Source: Anaerotignum sp. (lineage in GTDB: Bacteria > Bacillota > Clostridia > Lachnospirales > Anaerotignaceae). From it: a stretch of 64,000 bases of DNA. The position numbers were made by a program, and so were the translations under genes. The stretch spans positions 1 through 64,000 of the forward strand of contig NZ_JAFUMA010000010.1 of the NCBI RefSeq assembly GCF_017483025.1, written 5' to 3'. Below, in pieces: positions 27,068 through 36,737 of the stretch (position 1 is its first letter; every line of letters begins with the position of its first letter). A model generated the notes under the pieces. It made no database searches. It saw nothing but the letters and a program-made list of their open reading frames with translations, and had not been told where the DNA came from.

Positions 27068-28900
27068 ATGAATCAGAATATTGAAAATATCAGAAACGTA
27101 GCAATCATCGCCCATGTTGACCATGGTAAAACGACCCTGGTAGATCAGCTGCTGAAACAGAGTGGTATCTTCCGTTCCAACCAGGCAGTGCAGGAAAGAG
27201 TCATGGACAGCGGCGATATCGAAAGAGAAAGAGGCATCACCATTCTTTCCAAAAACACAGCTGTAAATTATGGCGATATCAAGATCAACATCATCGATAC
27301 TCCTGGTCACGCTGACTTCGGCGGCGAAGTGGAACGCGTACTGAAAATGGTTGACGGTGTTGTTCTGGTGGTAGACGCTTTCGAAGGCCCCATGCCCCAG
27401 ACAAAATTCGTTCTGCGCAAGGCGCTGGAACTGAATCACCCCGTAGTAGTCTGTGTCAATAAAGTGGACAGACCTGAAGCTCGCCCCGATGAAGTTATCG
27501 ACGAAGTTCTGGAATTGTTTATGGAGCTGGATGCAAATGACGATCAGTTGGATTCTCCCTTTGTGTTTGCTTCCGCAAGAGGCGGCTATGCTTCCGAAGA
27601 ACCTTCCGCAAGAGAAGGGGATATGAAACCTTTGTTTGAAGCGATCATCAACCATATTCCCGCACCCAAGGGCGATGTGGAGGCTCCTGCCCAAGCGCTG
27701 ATCTCCACCATTGACTACAGCGAATATCTGGGTCGCATCGGTATCGGTAAAATCGAAAACGGCGTACTGCGTGTCAATGACGAAGTAGTCGTTCTGAATA
27801 TGCATAATGCAGAAACACAGAAAAAAGTTCGTATCACAAAGCTGTATGAATTCGAAGGTCTGCAGAGAGTAGAAGTAAAAGAAGCCAGCGTTGGCAATAT
27901 CGTTGCGCTGAGCGGTATCGAAAATATCATGATCGGCGATACCATTTGCTCTCCCGAAAAGCCGGAAGCACTGCCTTTCGTAAAGATCTCCGAACCTACA
28001 CTTTCCATGAACTTCTCCGTAAACGACAGCCCCTTCGCAGGTCAGGAAGGGAAATATGTTACATCTCGTCAGATCCGCGACAGACTGTTCAAGGAATTGA
28101 ACACAGATGTCAGCCTGCGCGTAGAAGATACAGATAATCTGGACAGTGTAAAGGTATCCGGCAGAGGCGAACTGCATCTGTCCATCCTGATCGAAACTCT
28201 GAGAAGAGAAGGCTATGAATTCCAGGTTTCCAAGCCTGAAGTTCTGTATAAAGAAATCGAAGGCAAAAAATGTGAACCCATGGAAGCTGTTACCATCGAT
28301 GTTCCTGAAGAATTTGTGGGTAATGTCATCGAAAAACTGGGCAGCAGAAAGGGCGAAATGACAAATATGTACCCCGCAAAGGGCGGCTACACAAGACTGG
28401 AATTTTCCATCCCTGCCCGTGGCCTGATCGGCTACCGCAGTGAATTTATGACAGATACAAAGGGTAATGGTATCCTGAACTCCCTGTTTGATGGCTATGA
28501 ACCTTACAAAGGCGATATCGTGACACGTTCCCAGGGTTCCCTGGTGGCTTTTGAAAGCGGCGAAGCCATCACATACGGTCTGTATAACGCCCAGGAACGC
28601 GGCGATTTGTTCATTGGCGCAGGCGTGAAGGTATATGAAGGTATGGTAGTTGGCAGAAACTCCAGGGCTGACGATATGGATATCAACGTATGTAAGAAAA
28701 AACAGCTGACAAATACCCGTGCCAGTGGTTCCGATGATGCATTGAAACTGACACCCCATATCACCATGTCTCTGGAACAGTGCATGGAATTCATCAGCGA
28801 TGATGAATTGCTGGAGGTTACACCCCAGAGCCTGCGTATGCGTAAGAAGATCCTGGATAACACACAGCGCAGAAAAGCGAGAAACCGCGCAAACAGTTAA
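27068..28900 (+). CDS. typA: Translational GTPase TypA/BipA
   Basis: TypA is a ribosome-binding GTPase needed for stress adaptation and large-subunit assembly. G-motifs are [10 protein letters not shown] (G1), RERGITI (G2), [10 protein letters not shown] (G3) and NKVDRP (G4). The order of GTPase, beta-barrel, two EF-G-like alpha/beta domains and the TypA-specific C-terminal domain fits 610 residues. It has its own promoter, and the flippase gene begins 33 bp after its stop. Confidence 0.97.
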   Translation: MNQNIENIRNVAIIAHVDHGKTTLVDQLLKQSGIFRSNQAVQERVMDSGDIERERGITILSKNTAVNYGDIKINIIDTPGHADFGGEVERVLKMVDGVVLVVDAFEGPMPQTKFVLRKALELNHPVVVCVNKVDRPEARPDEVIDEVLELFMELDANDDQLDSPFVFASARGGYASEEPSAREGDMKPLFEAIINHIPAPKGDVEAPAQALISTIDYSEYLGRIGIGKIENGVLRVNDEVVVLNMHNAETQKKVRITKLYEFEGLQRVEVKEASVGNIVALSGIENIMIGDTICSPEKPEALPFVKISEPTLSMNFSVNDSPFAGQEGKYVTSRQIRDRLFKELNTDVSLRVEDTDNLDSVKVSGRGELHLSILIETLRREGYEFQVSKPEVLYKEIEGKKCEPMEAVTIDVPEEFVGNVIEKLGSRKGEMTNMYPAKGGYTRLEFSIPARGLIGYRSEFMTDTKGNGILNSLFDGYEPYKGDIVTRSQGSLVAFESGEAITYGLYNAQERGDLFIGAGVKVYEGMVVGRNSRADDMDINVCKKKQLTNTRASGSDDALKLTPHITMSLEQCMEFISDDELLEVTPQSLRMRKKILDNTQRRKARNRANS

Positions 28901-28933
28901 GAAATAAAGTTGTATTGAAATAAGAGGTGCACC

Positions 28934-30568
28934 ATGGCAGCAAGAGCAAAGAAAAAAGGCGGATCCTTCATCAAACAGGCGGCGATTTTGGCAGCGGCCA
29001 GTTTGCTTGTGCGCTTTTTGGGCTTCGTTTACCGTCTGCCCCTGACCAATATGATCGGGGACGAGGGGAATGCCATCTATGCAGGGGGCTATTATATCTA
29101 TACCTTCCTGCTGATCCTTTCCTCTGCGGGGCTGCCTGCGGCCATTTCCAAGCTGGTTTCCGAGCGAATTGCTTTGAAGCAGTATCGAAATGCCCATCGG
29201 GTGTTTCAGGCGGCACTGGTCATCTCTACCACTTTGGGTACGTTTTTTGCTGTCGTGATGGGCTTGACGGCACATCAGCTGGCAGATCTGATTGGTATCC
29301 CCGACAGCTACTATTCTCTGCTGACCCTTTGCCCTACGCTGATCATCGTAGCCATCATGTCTGTTTTCCGCGGATATTTTCAGGGGATGCATACTATGGT
29401 GCCTACAGCTATTTCTCAGATCATCGAACAGGTATTCAATGCCTTTTTCAGCGTATATCTGGCGTGGGTGTTCCTGAGTGTGAATGTGCCCGAAGGCATG
29501 ACGGAAAATATCCCTCTGGCATCTGCCGGGGGCACCATGGGTACCGGTATCGGCGCCCTGGCAGGTCTGATCGTAGTCATTTTTGCCTACAGCCTGATCC
29601 GTCCATATCTGCTGTGGCGTGCAAAACGCTGCAAGCAGCCCTATGAAGAAAGCAAGAAACAGCTCATCAGCAAGGTTTTGCAGACAGCTTGGCCTATCAT
29701 TGCTGGTACGGCAGTATTCAGCATCACCAACCTGATCGACATGAGCATGGTTGTGAATATCCTGCAGGAAACAGGCTTCTCTGCGACAGAAGCAAACGCT
29801 CTGTATGGTCAGCTTTCCGGGAAATATGTGACACTGACCACATTGCCTGTAACGATTTCCACAGCCATTGCAACGGCAGTCCTGCCCAGCATTGCTGCAT
29901 CTGTGAAGCTGAAAGAAAAGAAACAGGTACGCAGAAAAATGGCGCTGACCTATCGCATTTCCATGATCATTTCCGTGCCTGCGGCGGTGGGCATTAGTGC
30001 ATTAGGCCCTCAGATCATCCAAATGCTGTTCCCTAACGCCAGCGATGGTGGCATGTTGCTGACTGTAGGTGGCATCTCCATCATCTTCCTGGCTCTGTGT
30101 CAGACTTCTACAGGTATCCTGCAAGGCATCGGGCATATCAAGGTTCCCGTTGTGGGGGCGATTTTGGGTGCCATTGCTAAAGTCATCCTGAATGCAACGC
30201 TGATCCGCATCCCTTCCATCAATGTATTGGGTGCGGTGCTTTCTACAACAGGCTGCTATCTGGTGGCGGCAGTATTTGACGTCATCATGCTGTCCCGCAA
30301 AACAGGTACGAAGTTCGACTTCACGGGCAGCTTCCTGAAGCCTGTCATCGGCTCCATCGCCATGGCGGCGGCAACTATCGGCAGCTACAATCTGTTCTTT
30401 GCCCTCATCAGCAGCAATACCATTGCCACATTGCTGGCCATTTGTGTAGCTGTTGCTGTGTATGGTCTGGTGATGCTTCTCATCAGAGGTATCGTGGAGG
30501 AAGATTTGCAGGCTGTGCCTGGCGGCGGCAAACTGATTCGTATTTTGAAGAGATTGCGTTTATTATAA
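28934..30568 (+). CDS. MurJ/SpoVB/YtgP-family lipid-linked polysaccharide flippase
   Basis: The 544-residue protein has about 14 membrane helices and the MOP-superfamily features of SpoVB and YtgP, such as the N-terminal LVRFLGFVYRLPL and FRGYFQGMHTMVPT. Members translocate lipid II or related polysaccharide precursors across the membrane. Whether this copy is the vegetative MurJ or the sporulation version cannot be settled, as no spore gene is adjacent. AAGAGGTG precedes the ATG. Its transcript ends at a strong hairpin. Confidence 0.88.
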   Translation: MAARAKKKGGSFIKQAAILAAASLLVRFLGFVYRLPLTNMIGDEGNAIYAGGYYIYTFLLILSSAGLPAAISKLVSERIALKQYRNAHRVFQAALVISTTLGTFFAVVMGLTAHQLADLIGIPDSYYSLLTLCPTLIIVAIMSVFRGYFQGMHTMVPTAISQIIEQVFNAFFSVYLAWVFLSVNVPEGMTENIPLASAGGTMGTGIGALAGLIVVIFAYSLIRPYLLWRAKRCKQPYEESKKQLISKVLQTAWPIIAGTAVFSITNLIDMSMVVNILQETGFSATEANALYGQLSGKYVTLTTLPVTISTAIATAVLPSIAASVKLKEKKQVRRKMALTYRISMIISVPAAVGISALGPQIIQMLFPNASDGGMLLTVGGISIIFLALCQTSTGILQGIGHIKVPVVGAILGAIAKVILNATLIRIPSINVLGAVLSTTGCYLVAAVFDVIMLSRKTGTKFDFTGSFLKPVIGSIAMAAATIGSYNLFFALISSNTIATLLAICVAVAVYGLVMLLIRGIVEEDLQAVPGGGKLIRILKRLRLL

Positions 30569-30579
30569 GTTGAAAATAC

Positions 30580-30614
30580 AAAAGGAGCGTTTGAGATAAA
30601 GACGCTCCTTTTTT
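30580..30614 (+). terminator. Terminator after the flippase gene
   Basis: AAAAGGAGCGT (30580-30590) and ACGCTCCTTTT (30602-30612) form an 11-bp stem followed by T residues. Confidence 0.9.
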
Positions 30615-30642
30615 TACAAAACAGAGAAAAGAGGTGAGGTCT

Positions 30643-32508
30643 ATGTTTGATATTCAGGAAGAGTTGAAAAAACTGCCCCAGAAGCCGGGAGTCTATCTGA
30701 TGAAGGATGAAAACGGTCATGTCATTTACGTTGGCAAGGCCATCAATCTGAAAAACCGCGTGCGCCAGTATTTCCAGAGCAGCCGTAACCAGACAGCAAA
30801 AACCCGCTCCATGGTTCCGAATATCAGAGAATTTGAATATATCGTGACAGACTCCGAAATGGAAGCCCTGCTGTTGGAGTGTAACCTCATCAAAAAATAC
30901 CATCCCTATTACAACATCCTTTTGAAGGATGACAAGACCTATCCTTATATCAAGGTGACGGTGCAGGAGCAATTCCCCCGTATTTTCATCACCCGACGCA
31001 TGGAGAAGGATAAGGCGAAATATTATGGGCCTTTCACAGACGTTCTGGCGGCAAAAGAGACTGTGGAAACGCTGCATAAGCTGTTTCCTATCCGTAAATG
31101 CAAGAAGGTCTTTCCGAGGGATATCGGGAAGGAACGGCCTTGCCTGAACCATCATATCGGCCAGTGCCTTGCGCCCTGCAGCGGGAATGTATCTGCGGAG
31201 GAATATCAGGCGTACATCAAGGATGCCATGGATTTTCTCGAAGGCAAGCATGAAGATATCCTGAAAAAGATGGAACAGGGAATGATGGACTCGGCGGAAA
31301 ATATGGAATTTGAAAAAGCCGCTTCCTTAAGAGATAAAATTCGCGCCATCAAGAGCGTGGCAGAGCGCCAGAAAATTTCCAATACAGGGCTGGGAGATGC
31401 GGATGTTATCGCCTTTGTGCGTGCTTTTGAGGAATGTCTGGTGCAGGTGTTCTTCATCCGCAGCGGCAAAATGACAGGCAGAGAGAATTTTACTCTGACG
31501 GCCTTCGAAGACCAGAGCCGCGCAGAGATTTTGACCGCTTTCGTAAAGCAGTTCTACAGCGGCACGGCTTATGTTCCAAAAGAAATCATTCTGCAGGAAG
31601 CGTTGGTGGAAGAGGAAACGGAACTGATTGCGGAATATCTTTCCGAACGAAGAGGAAGCAAAGTGACTTTGACTGTGCCTGTGAAGGGCGAGAAGCATAA
31701 GCTGGTGGAGCTGGCCCATAAAAATGCTATACTGATCTTCGAGCAGTTCGGTGAAAAATTAAAGAGAGAAGAACAGCGCACCAAAGGAGCCATGGAAGAG
31801 CTGCGGAAGGCTTTGGGCCTGATGGGAGAATTGAAAAGGGTAGAGGCCTACGATATTTCCAATACCCAGGGCTTCGAATCTGTCGGTTCTATGGTCGTTT
31901 TCGAGGATGGTCGCTCCAAAAACAGCGATTATCGTAAATTCAAGATCAAAACTGTCGTTGGCCCAAACGATTACGCTTCCATGAAAGAAGTCATCACCCG
32001 TCGTTTGAACCACGCTATCAAGGAAAAAACGGAAGGCAAGGCCAGCAGCTTTACCCGTCTGCCCGATCTGATTTTGATGGACGGCGGCAAGACCCAGGTA
32101 CACGCGGCGGAAGAGGTTCTGATGGCCTTTGGCATGGATATCCCCGTTTGCGGTATGGTAAAGGATGATAAACATAGAACCAGAGGGCTTTTGTTCCGTG
32201 AAGAGGAAATACACATTCCCTTGACATCTGAAGGCTTCAAACTGGTGACAAGGATTCAGGATGAAGTCCATCGTTTTGCCATCACCTATCACAGAAAGCT
32301 GCGGGATGAACGGAATCTCCATTCTGTTCTGGATGATATCAAGGGCATCGGGCAGGTGCGCCGTAAGGCTTTGATGCGTCATTTTGGCTCCATTGAGAAG
32401 ATCGCTGAAGCGGAAGTGGCAGACCTTTTGGAAGTGGATGGCATGACGATCCCTGCAGCAGAGCAGGTATATCTCTTTTTCCATCAGGAAGAATTGCAAA
32501 ACGGATGA
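30643..32508 (+). CDS. uvrC: Excinuclease ABC subunit C
   Basis: UvrC makes both incisions in nucleotide excision repair. ATG 30643 is chosen over the GTG at 30634, which lies inside the GAGGTGAGG ribosome site. Domains in order are GIY-YIG (PGVYLMKDENG, IYVGKAINLKNR), UVR motif (EFEKAASLRDKI, about 205-240), the RNase H-like endonuclease domain (MVVFEDGRSKNSDYR, LILMDGGKTQV) and C-terminal helix-hairpin-helix units (IKGIGQVRRKALM). Length of 621 residues is normal. No separate promoter is seen between the upstream terminator and the start, so readthrough is possible. Confidence 0.97.
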   Translation: MFDIQEELKKLPQKPGVYLMKDENGHVIYVGKAINLKNRVRQYFQSSRNQTAKTRSMVPNIREFEYIVTDSEMEALLLECNLIKKYHPYYNILLKDDKTYPYIKVTVQEQFPRIFITRRMEKDKAKYYGPFTDVLAAKETVETLHKLFPIRKCKKVFPRDIGKERPCLNHHIGQCLAPCSGNVSAEEYQAYIKDAMDFLEGKHEDILKKMEQGMMDSAENMEFEKAASLRDKIRAIKSVAERQKISNTGLGDADVIAFVRAFEECLVQVFFIRSGKMTGRENFTLTAFEDQSRAEILTAFVKQFYSGTAYVPKEIILQEALVEEETELIAEYLSERRGSKVTLTVPVKGEKHKLVELAHKNAILIFEQFGEKLKREEQRTKGAMEELRKALGLMGELKRVEAYDISNTQGFESVGSMVVFEDGRSKNSDYRKFKIKTVVGPNDYASMKEVITRRLNHAIKEKTEGKASSFTRLPDLILMDGGKTQVHAAEEVLMAFGMDIPVCGMVKDDKHRTRGLLFREEEIHIPLTSEGFKLVTRIQDEVHRFAITYHRKLRDERNLHSVLDDIKGIGQVRRKALMRHFGSIEKIAEAEVADLLEVDGMTIPAAEQVYLFFHQEELQNG

Positions 32509-32580
32509 TTTTCATATAAGATATAATCAGGAGAATATTTGGTTTTATTTTTGTGGAAAACAAAAGAAAGGATGAAAAGC

Positions 32581-33492
32581 ATGTATTCTGCGGAGTTAAA
32601 AAAGATCGTAGAGGCTTTCGAGCTTGAAAATATGCTGCCCGAACTGAGTTTGGAAGGGCGTTCTATCATTAGAAAAGAGATCAACCGACCGGCTCTGCAG
32701 CTGGCGGGATTTTATGAACGCTTCGACAGCGACCGTCTGCAGGTCATTGGTCGGGTAGAATATAGCTATCTGCTGAGCCTGAGCGAGGAAAAGAGAAAGG
32801 AATCCATCCACCATCTGTTCCAGTATCGTATCCCTTGCCTGATCGTCTGCAAGCAGCTGGAGATTTTTCCTGAAATGCTGGAATATGGCATGGAATATGG
32901 TGTGCCTATTTTCCGTACAGCTCAGACAACAACAGATTTTACAGCTGAGCTGATCTTCTGGCTGCGGGAAGAGCTGGCAGACCGTGTGATGATGCACGGG
33001 GTTTTGGTGGATATCTACGGCGAAGGCGTTCTGATTACTGGTGCCAGCGGCATTGGTAAGAGTGAAACAGCGCTGGAACTGATCAAAAGAGGCCATCGTC
33101 TCATTGCCGATGATGCGGTAGAGATCAAGCGCATCGCCGACAGAAGGCTGATCGGTTCCTGCCCTGAAATTATTCGTTACCTTATCGAACTGAGAGGTAT
33201 CGGTATCATCAATGTAAAAGAATTGTTCGGTGTTGGTTCTGTCAAAGACCAGAAAACGGTCGATCTTGTCATCAAGCTAGAGGTTTGGGATGGTAAGACA
33301 GGCTCCTATGACAGACTGGGGCTGAATGAAGAATATATCGATATTCTGGGGAATAAGGTGCAGTTGAATACCATTCCCGTGCGCCCTGGCAGAAACGTTG
33401 CCATGATCTGCGAATCTGCAGCCATGACCAACCGCCAGAAGAAAATGGGCAGAAATACGGCTCAGGATTTCGCAAATCGAATTGGGAAATAA
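32581..33492 (+). CDS. hprK: HPr kinase/phosphorylase
   Basis: HprK phosphorylates and dephosphorylates the regulatory serine of HPr and Crh, which then act with CcpA in carbon catabolite repression. ATG 32581 lies 9 bp from GAAAGGA; ATG 32572 abuts it. The N-terminal domain covers about residues 1-125 and the kinase domain has Walker A GASGIGKSE, the ADDAVEI segment and the family-specific LRGIGIINV. The 303 residues are typical. It begins the hprK-murB-rapZ-whiA-HPr-like operon; a possible -10 TATAAT lies at 32522. Confidence 0.96.
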   Translation: MYSAELKKIVEAFELENMLPELSLEGRSIIRKEINRPALQLAGFYERFDSDRLQVIGRVEYSYLLSLSEEKRKESIHHLFQYRIPCLIVCKQLEIFPEMLEYGMEYGVPIFRTAQTTTDFTAELIFWLREELADRVMMHGVLVDIYGEGVLITGASGIGKSETALELIKRGHRLIADDAVEIKRIADRRLIGSCPEIIRYLIELRGIGIINVKELFGVGSVKDQKTVDLVIKLEVWDGKTGSYDRLGLNEEYIDILGNKVQLNTIPVRPGRNVAMICESAAMTNRQKKMGRNTAQDFANRIGK

Positions 33493-33504
33493 GAAGGTGA
33501 ACTT

Positions 33505-34413
33505 ATGGAAAAATTGATACAGGAACTGCAAGTAAGACTGGGCGAAGAAGGTCTGAAGCTGCAGGAAATGATGAGAGAGCATACCACATTCCGTGTGGGC
33601 GGCCCTGCGGAGTTCTTCATCCAGCCAAAGGATGCAGAGGAGCTGAAGGACGCCATCGGGATTTTAAGAAAATATGATGTGCCTGTGATGGTCATTGGGA
33701 ACGGCAGCAATCTGCTGGTGCGGGATAAAGGCATCCGCGGCGCAGTCATCCAGATTTATAGCAGAATGGCAGATGTCGTTGTAGATGGTGATATCATCGA
33801 AGCCAAGGGGGGAGCGCTTTTGAGTGCCGTTGCGGCGAAAGCGGCAGATGCATCCTTGACAGGTCTGGAATTTGCCAGCGGCATTCCCGGCAGCATCGGC
33901 GGTGCAGTTGTCATGAATGCAGGTGCGTATGGCGGCGAAATGAAGGATGTTCTGGTGAGTGTGGATGTTTTGACGAAGGACTTGGAAATCAAGACTATTC
34001 CCGCGGAAGAACTTGACTTAGGATATAGACACAGCATCGTGCCTGAAGCAGGCTATATCGTTCTGGGGGCAAAAATGAAGCTGACAAAAGGCGACGAAAG
34101 TGCTATCCGTGGCCGTATGGCAGAGCTGGCAGAGCAGAGAAGAGAAAAACAGCCTTTGCAGTATCCCAGCGCAGGCAGCACATTCAAGCGCCCTGTGGGC
34201 TATTTTGCGGGCAAGCTGGTGCAGGATGCAGGTTTGAAAGGCAAGACCATCGGCGGTGCCCAGGTTTCCGAGAAGCATTCCGGCTTCCTGATCAACATTG
34301 GCGGGGCAACGGCGCAGGATATTTTAGATCTGATCGCATTCTGTCAGAAGGAAGTCAAAGATCAGTTTGGTGTAACATTGGAAACAGAAGTAAAAATTGT
34401 TGGGGAAGAATAA
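33505..34413 (+). CDS. murB: UDP-N-acetylenolpyruvoylglucosamine reductase
   Basis: MurB makes UDP-MurNAc with FAD and NADPH in peptidoglycan synthesis. FAD-binding signatures are TTFRVGGPAEFF and VIGNGSNLLVRDKG; the catalytic serine is in YPSAGSTFKRP, and a late Glu lies in the C-terminal segment. The 302 residues fit the type IIb enzymes of Firmicutes. It starts 12 bp after hprK with AAGGTGA upstream. Confidence 0.97.
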   Translation: MEKLIQELQVRLGEEGLKLQEMMREHTTFRVGGPAEFFIQPKDAEELKDAIGILRKYDVPVMVIGNGSNLLVRDKGIRGAVIQIYSRMADVVVDGDIIEAKGGALLSAVAAKAADASLTGLEFASGIPGSIGGAVVMNAGAYGGEMKDVLVSVDVLTKDLEIKTIPAEELDLGYRHSIVPEAGYIVLGAKMKLTKGDESAIRGRMAELAEQRREKQPLQYPSAGSTFKRPVGYFAGKLVQDAGLKGKTIGGAQVSEKHSGFLINIGGATAQDILDLIAFCQKEVKDQFGVTLETEVKIVGEE

Positions 34414-34449
34414 AGGAGAAACAGGAAAAGGGAAGGCTGGTGAAGGTTT

Positions 34450-35322
34450 ATGAGATTTGTGATTGTAACAGGGATGTCCGGTGCGGGGAAGACATCTGTG
34501 CTGAAATTTTTGGAGGATATCAATTTTTTCTGCGTAGATAATCTGCCTCCTGCGCTGCTGCCCAAATTTGCCGAATTGTGCTATGAGCAGGAAGGGGAGA
34601 TCGAACGTGTTGCTATGGGGATCGATATCCGCGGCGGCAAGTTGTTTAACGATCTTTTTGAGGTATTGTCTGACCTGCAGGAAAAGGGCTATGAATATGA
34701 AATTCTGTTCCTGGATGCTTCCGATGATGTCCTCATCAAGCGTTATAAGGAGACCAGAAGAAGCCATCCGCTTTCCAGGAATGGTTCTATTCAGGAAGGC
34801 ATCCGCAAAGAAAGAGAAATGTTGAAGGATGTCAAAACAAAGGCGACGTATATCATCGATACCAGCCAGATCCTGACCAGACAACTGAAAGAGCAGATCA
34901 ACAGCATTTTCGTAGAGAATAAAAAATATGAAAATCTTGTGATCACCATCCAGTCCTTCGGGTTCAAATATGGCATCCCTACGGATAGCGATCTGGTGTT
35001 TGACGTGCGTTTCCTACCCAACCCCTTCTATATTCAGGAGCTGAAGGAAATGACGGGTAACGATGAGCCTGTCAGCAGCTATGTGATGAATTTCGAGGAA
35101 AGTCAGATTTTCCTGAAGAAACTGGTGGATATGGTGGAATTCCTCATCCCTCATTACATCAAGGAGGGCAAGAATAATCTCGTCATCAGCATCGGCTGTA
35201 CCGGCGGCAAGCATCGTTCCGTCACGCTGGCGAACGCCCTTTATGGTGCGCTGGATAAGGACAAGCATACTATGCTCCTGAAACATCATGACATCGAAAA
35301 GGATGCAAGACACAAAAAATAA
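34450..35322 (+). CDS. rapZ: RapZ/YvcJ-family P-loop nucleotide- and RNA-binding protein
   Basis: The N-terminal P-loop is GMSGAGKTS (residues 8-16), and the C-terminal domain has the family-defining [10 protein letters not shown]. In E. coli RapZ guides RNase E to a small RNA; in Firmicutes YvcJ is linked to competence and to growth on certain carbon sources, and its RNA role is not settled. Its place between murB and whiA is a conserved Firmicutes arrangement. Length is 290 residues, as expected. Confidence 0.95.
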   Translation: MRFVIVTGMSGAGKTSVLKFLEDINFFCVDNLPPALLPKFAELCYEQEGEIERVAMGIDIRGGKLFNDLFEVLSDLQEKGYEYEILFLDASDDVLIKRYKETRRSHPLSRNGSIQEGIRKEREMLKDVKTKATYIIDTSQILTRQLKEQINSIFVENKKYENLVITIQSFGFKYGIPTDSDLVFDVRFLPNPFYIQELKEMTGNDEPVSSYVMNFEESQIFLKKLVDMVEFLIPHYIKEGKNNLVISIGCTGGKHRSVTLANALYGALDKDKHTMLLKHHDIEKDARHKK

Positions 35323-35366
35323 GAAATTTTTAATTTATGAAATCTTAACGGAAAGGAGGGGCAATT

Positions 35367-36317
35367 TTGTCATTTTCGTCTAAGGTTAAGGGTGAGTTAT
35401 CCCTTCATTTTGGAAATGGGCGACATTGCGAAATCGCGGAAACGGCAGCCTTTGTCAATATCTGTGGACAGACGGCAGCCTTTGACGGTGATTTTTGTTT
35501 AAAAATCCAAACGGAAAATTTACATGTCGTGAAAAAGTGCTTTACATTATTGCAAAATACTTTTAATATTATAGCGGATGTATCTGTACGAACCAGCGGG
35601 CAGAAGCACCAGTATACACTTCTGGTGAGAGACCCCGCTCAGACAGAAACGCTTCTGCGGGCAACAGGGATGTTGTTTGCGGAAGAGGGGAAGAAAAAAT
35701 TAGTGAAGCGGATTTATCCGCCCGTTGTCGGCAGTATTTGCTGCCGCAGGGCTTATATCCGCGGAGCTTTTCTTTCTGTTGGTTCTGTGAGCGATCCGGA
35801 GAAGAATTACCATCTGGAATTCGTCTTGGCAGATATGACATCCGCTGAGCAGCTGCGAGATCTGGTCAATGCCTTTGGGCTGGATGCGAAGGTGGTGGAA
35901 CGGAAGGAACACTTCGTCGTATATCTGAAGGAGGGCGAGCAGATCGTTGATTTGCTGAACGTGATGGAAGCGCCTCTGGCGTTGATGGATCTGGAAAATG
36001 TCCGTATCGTCAAGGAAATGCGCAATGACATCAATCGTAAGGTCAACTGCGAAACAGCGAACCTGAACAAAGTGGTCGGGGCGGCTGTGAAGCAGCTGGA
36101 GGATATCAATTATATCGAAGCGACCATTGGCCTGAACAGCCTGCCTGAGCAGCTGGCAGAAGTGGCAAGGCTTCGATTGGAATATCCGGATAAAAGCTTG
36201 AAAGAACTGGGTTCTTTCCTGATGACGCCTGTAGGCAAATCCGGCGTCAACCACAGACTGCGTAAGATCAGCAACATTGCTGAAGCGCTAAGAGAGGGTA
36301 AAGGTGAGGTAGAATGA
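35367..36317 (+). CDS. whiA: WhiA, DNA-binding sporulation/cell division regulator
   Basis: Translation starts at TTG 35367 behind AAAGGAGGG, giving the conserved start SFSSKVKGELS. The first 200 residues form a LAGLIDADG-like double domain without nuclease residues, as is usual in WhiA. The C-terminal part contains a helix-turn-helix (about 245-300; SLKELGSFLMTPVGKSGVNHR). In Bacillus WhiA affects division and chromosome segregation. It overlaps the HPr-like gene by 4 bp (ATGA). Confidence 0.95.
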   Translation: MSFSSKVKGELSLHFGNGRHCEIAETAAFVNICGQTAAFDGDFCLKIQTENLHVVKKCFTLLQNTFNIIADVSVRTSGQKHQYTLLVRDPAQTETLLRATGMLFAEEGKKKLVKRIYPPVVGSICCRRAYIRGAFLSVGSVSDPEKNYHLEFVLADMTSAEQLRDLVNAFGLDAKVVERKEHFVVYLKEGEQIVDLLNVMEAPLALMDLENVRIVKEMRNDINRKVNCETANLNKVVGAAVKQLEDINYIEATIGLNSLPEQLAEVARLRLEYPDKSLKELGSFLMTPVGKSGVNHRLRKISNIAEALREGKGEVE

Positions 36318-36556
36318 CACAGAAATCAATTACCATCAAAGCATCCCTGGATGCAAGACAGGCTGCATATTTTGTGCAGACAGCAGGCAAATTTGAATCT
36401 GAAATCCAGGTGAGCATTGATGAAAAAAGAATCAATGCAAAAAGCATCATGGGTACCATCGCCCTGAATATGCAGGAAGGTCAGACAGCACTGATCACAG
36501 CGGAAGGTGCTGATGAAGCAGCAGCAGTAGAAGAACTGGCAGCTGTACTGGCATGA
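36314..36556 (+). CDS. HPr-like (Crh-like) protein without the phosphotransfer histidine
   Basis: The 80-residue product has the HPr fold length and pattern, but the active-site motif G-L-H-A-R-P is S-L-D-A-R-Q: the phosphotransfer His15 position is Asp13 here and the following Pro is Gln. The regulatory serine is kept (NAKSIMG, Ser44, matching Ser46 of HPr). It cannot carry PTS phosphate on His, but could still be a substrate of HprK, encoded four genes upstream. Bacillus Crh has the same logic with Gln at the His site. It is translationally coupled to whiA. Confidence 0.88.
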   Translation: MTQKSITIKASLDARQAAYFVQTAGKFESEIQVSIDEKRINAKSIMGTIALNMQEGQTALITAEGADEAAAVEELAAVLA

Positions 36557-36588
36557 TTTTTTAACCGCAATCATACTTACATAAAAAA

Positions 36589-36617
36589 AGCCCCGCAAAA
36601 GCGGGGTTGATTTATTT
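36589..36617 (+). terminator. Terminator of the hprK-whiA cluster
   Basis: AGCCCCGC (36589-36596) and GCGGGGTT (36601-36608) form a stem with AAAA loop, followed by TGATTTATTT. Confidence 0.8.
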
Positions 36618-36654
36618 CAGAAAATACGCTATAATAACGAAGCAAATCAATAAA

Positions 36655-36730
36655 GCGAGATGTACCTGCGAAGGATACCGGAAACGACCAGGGTATCTGA
36701 CCATCTCGTAAAACAAAAAACAGGAGGTCA
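36655..36730 (+). ncRNA. Candidate pseudoknot riboswitch in the queT leader
   Basis: P1 pairs CGAGATG (36656-36662) with CATCTCG (36702-36708). Inside is a hairpin GATACC (36674-36679) with GGTATC (36692-36697). The P1-proximal CCTG (36665-36668) can pair with CAGG (36721-36724), which overlaps the ribosome site CAGGAGGT, across an A-rich linker. TGACC (36698-36702) is also complementary to GGTCA (36726-36730). A ligand-controlled H-type pseudoknot that hides the ribosome site is inferred; preQ1 or a related queuosine precursor is suggested by the gene. I cannot match it securely to preQ1-I, -II or -III. Confidence 0.55.
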
Positions 36731-36737
36731 TTTTTTA

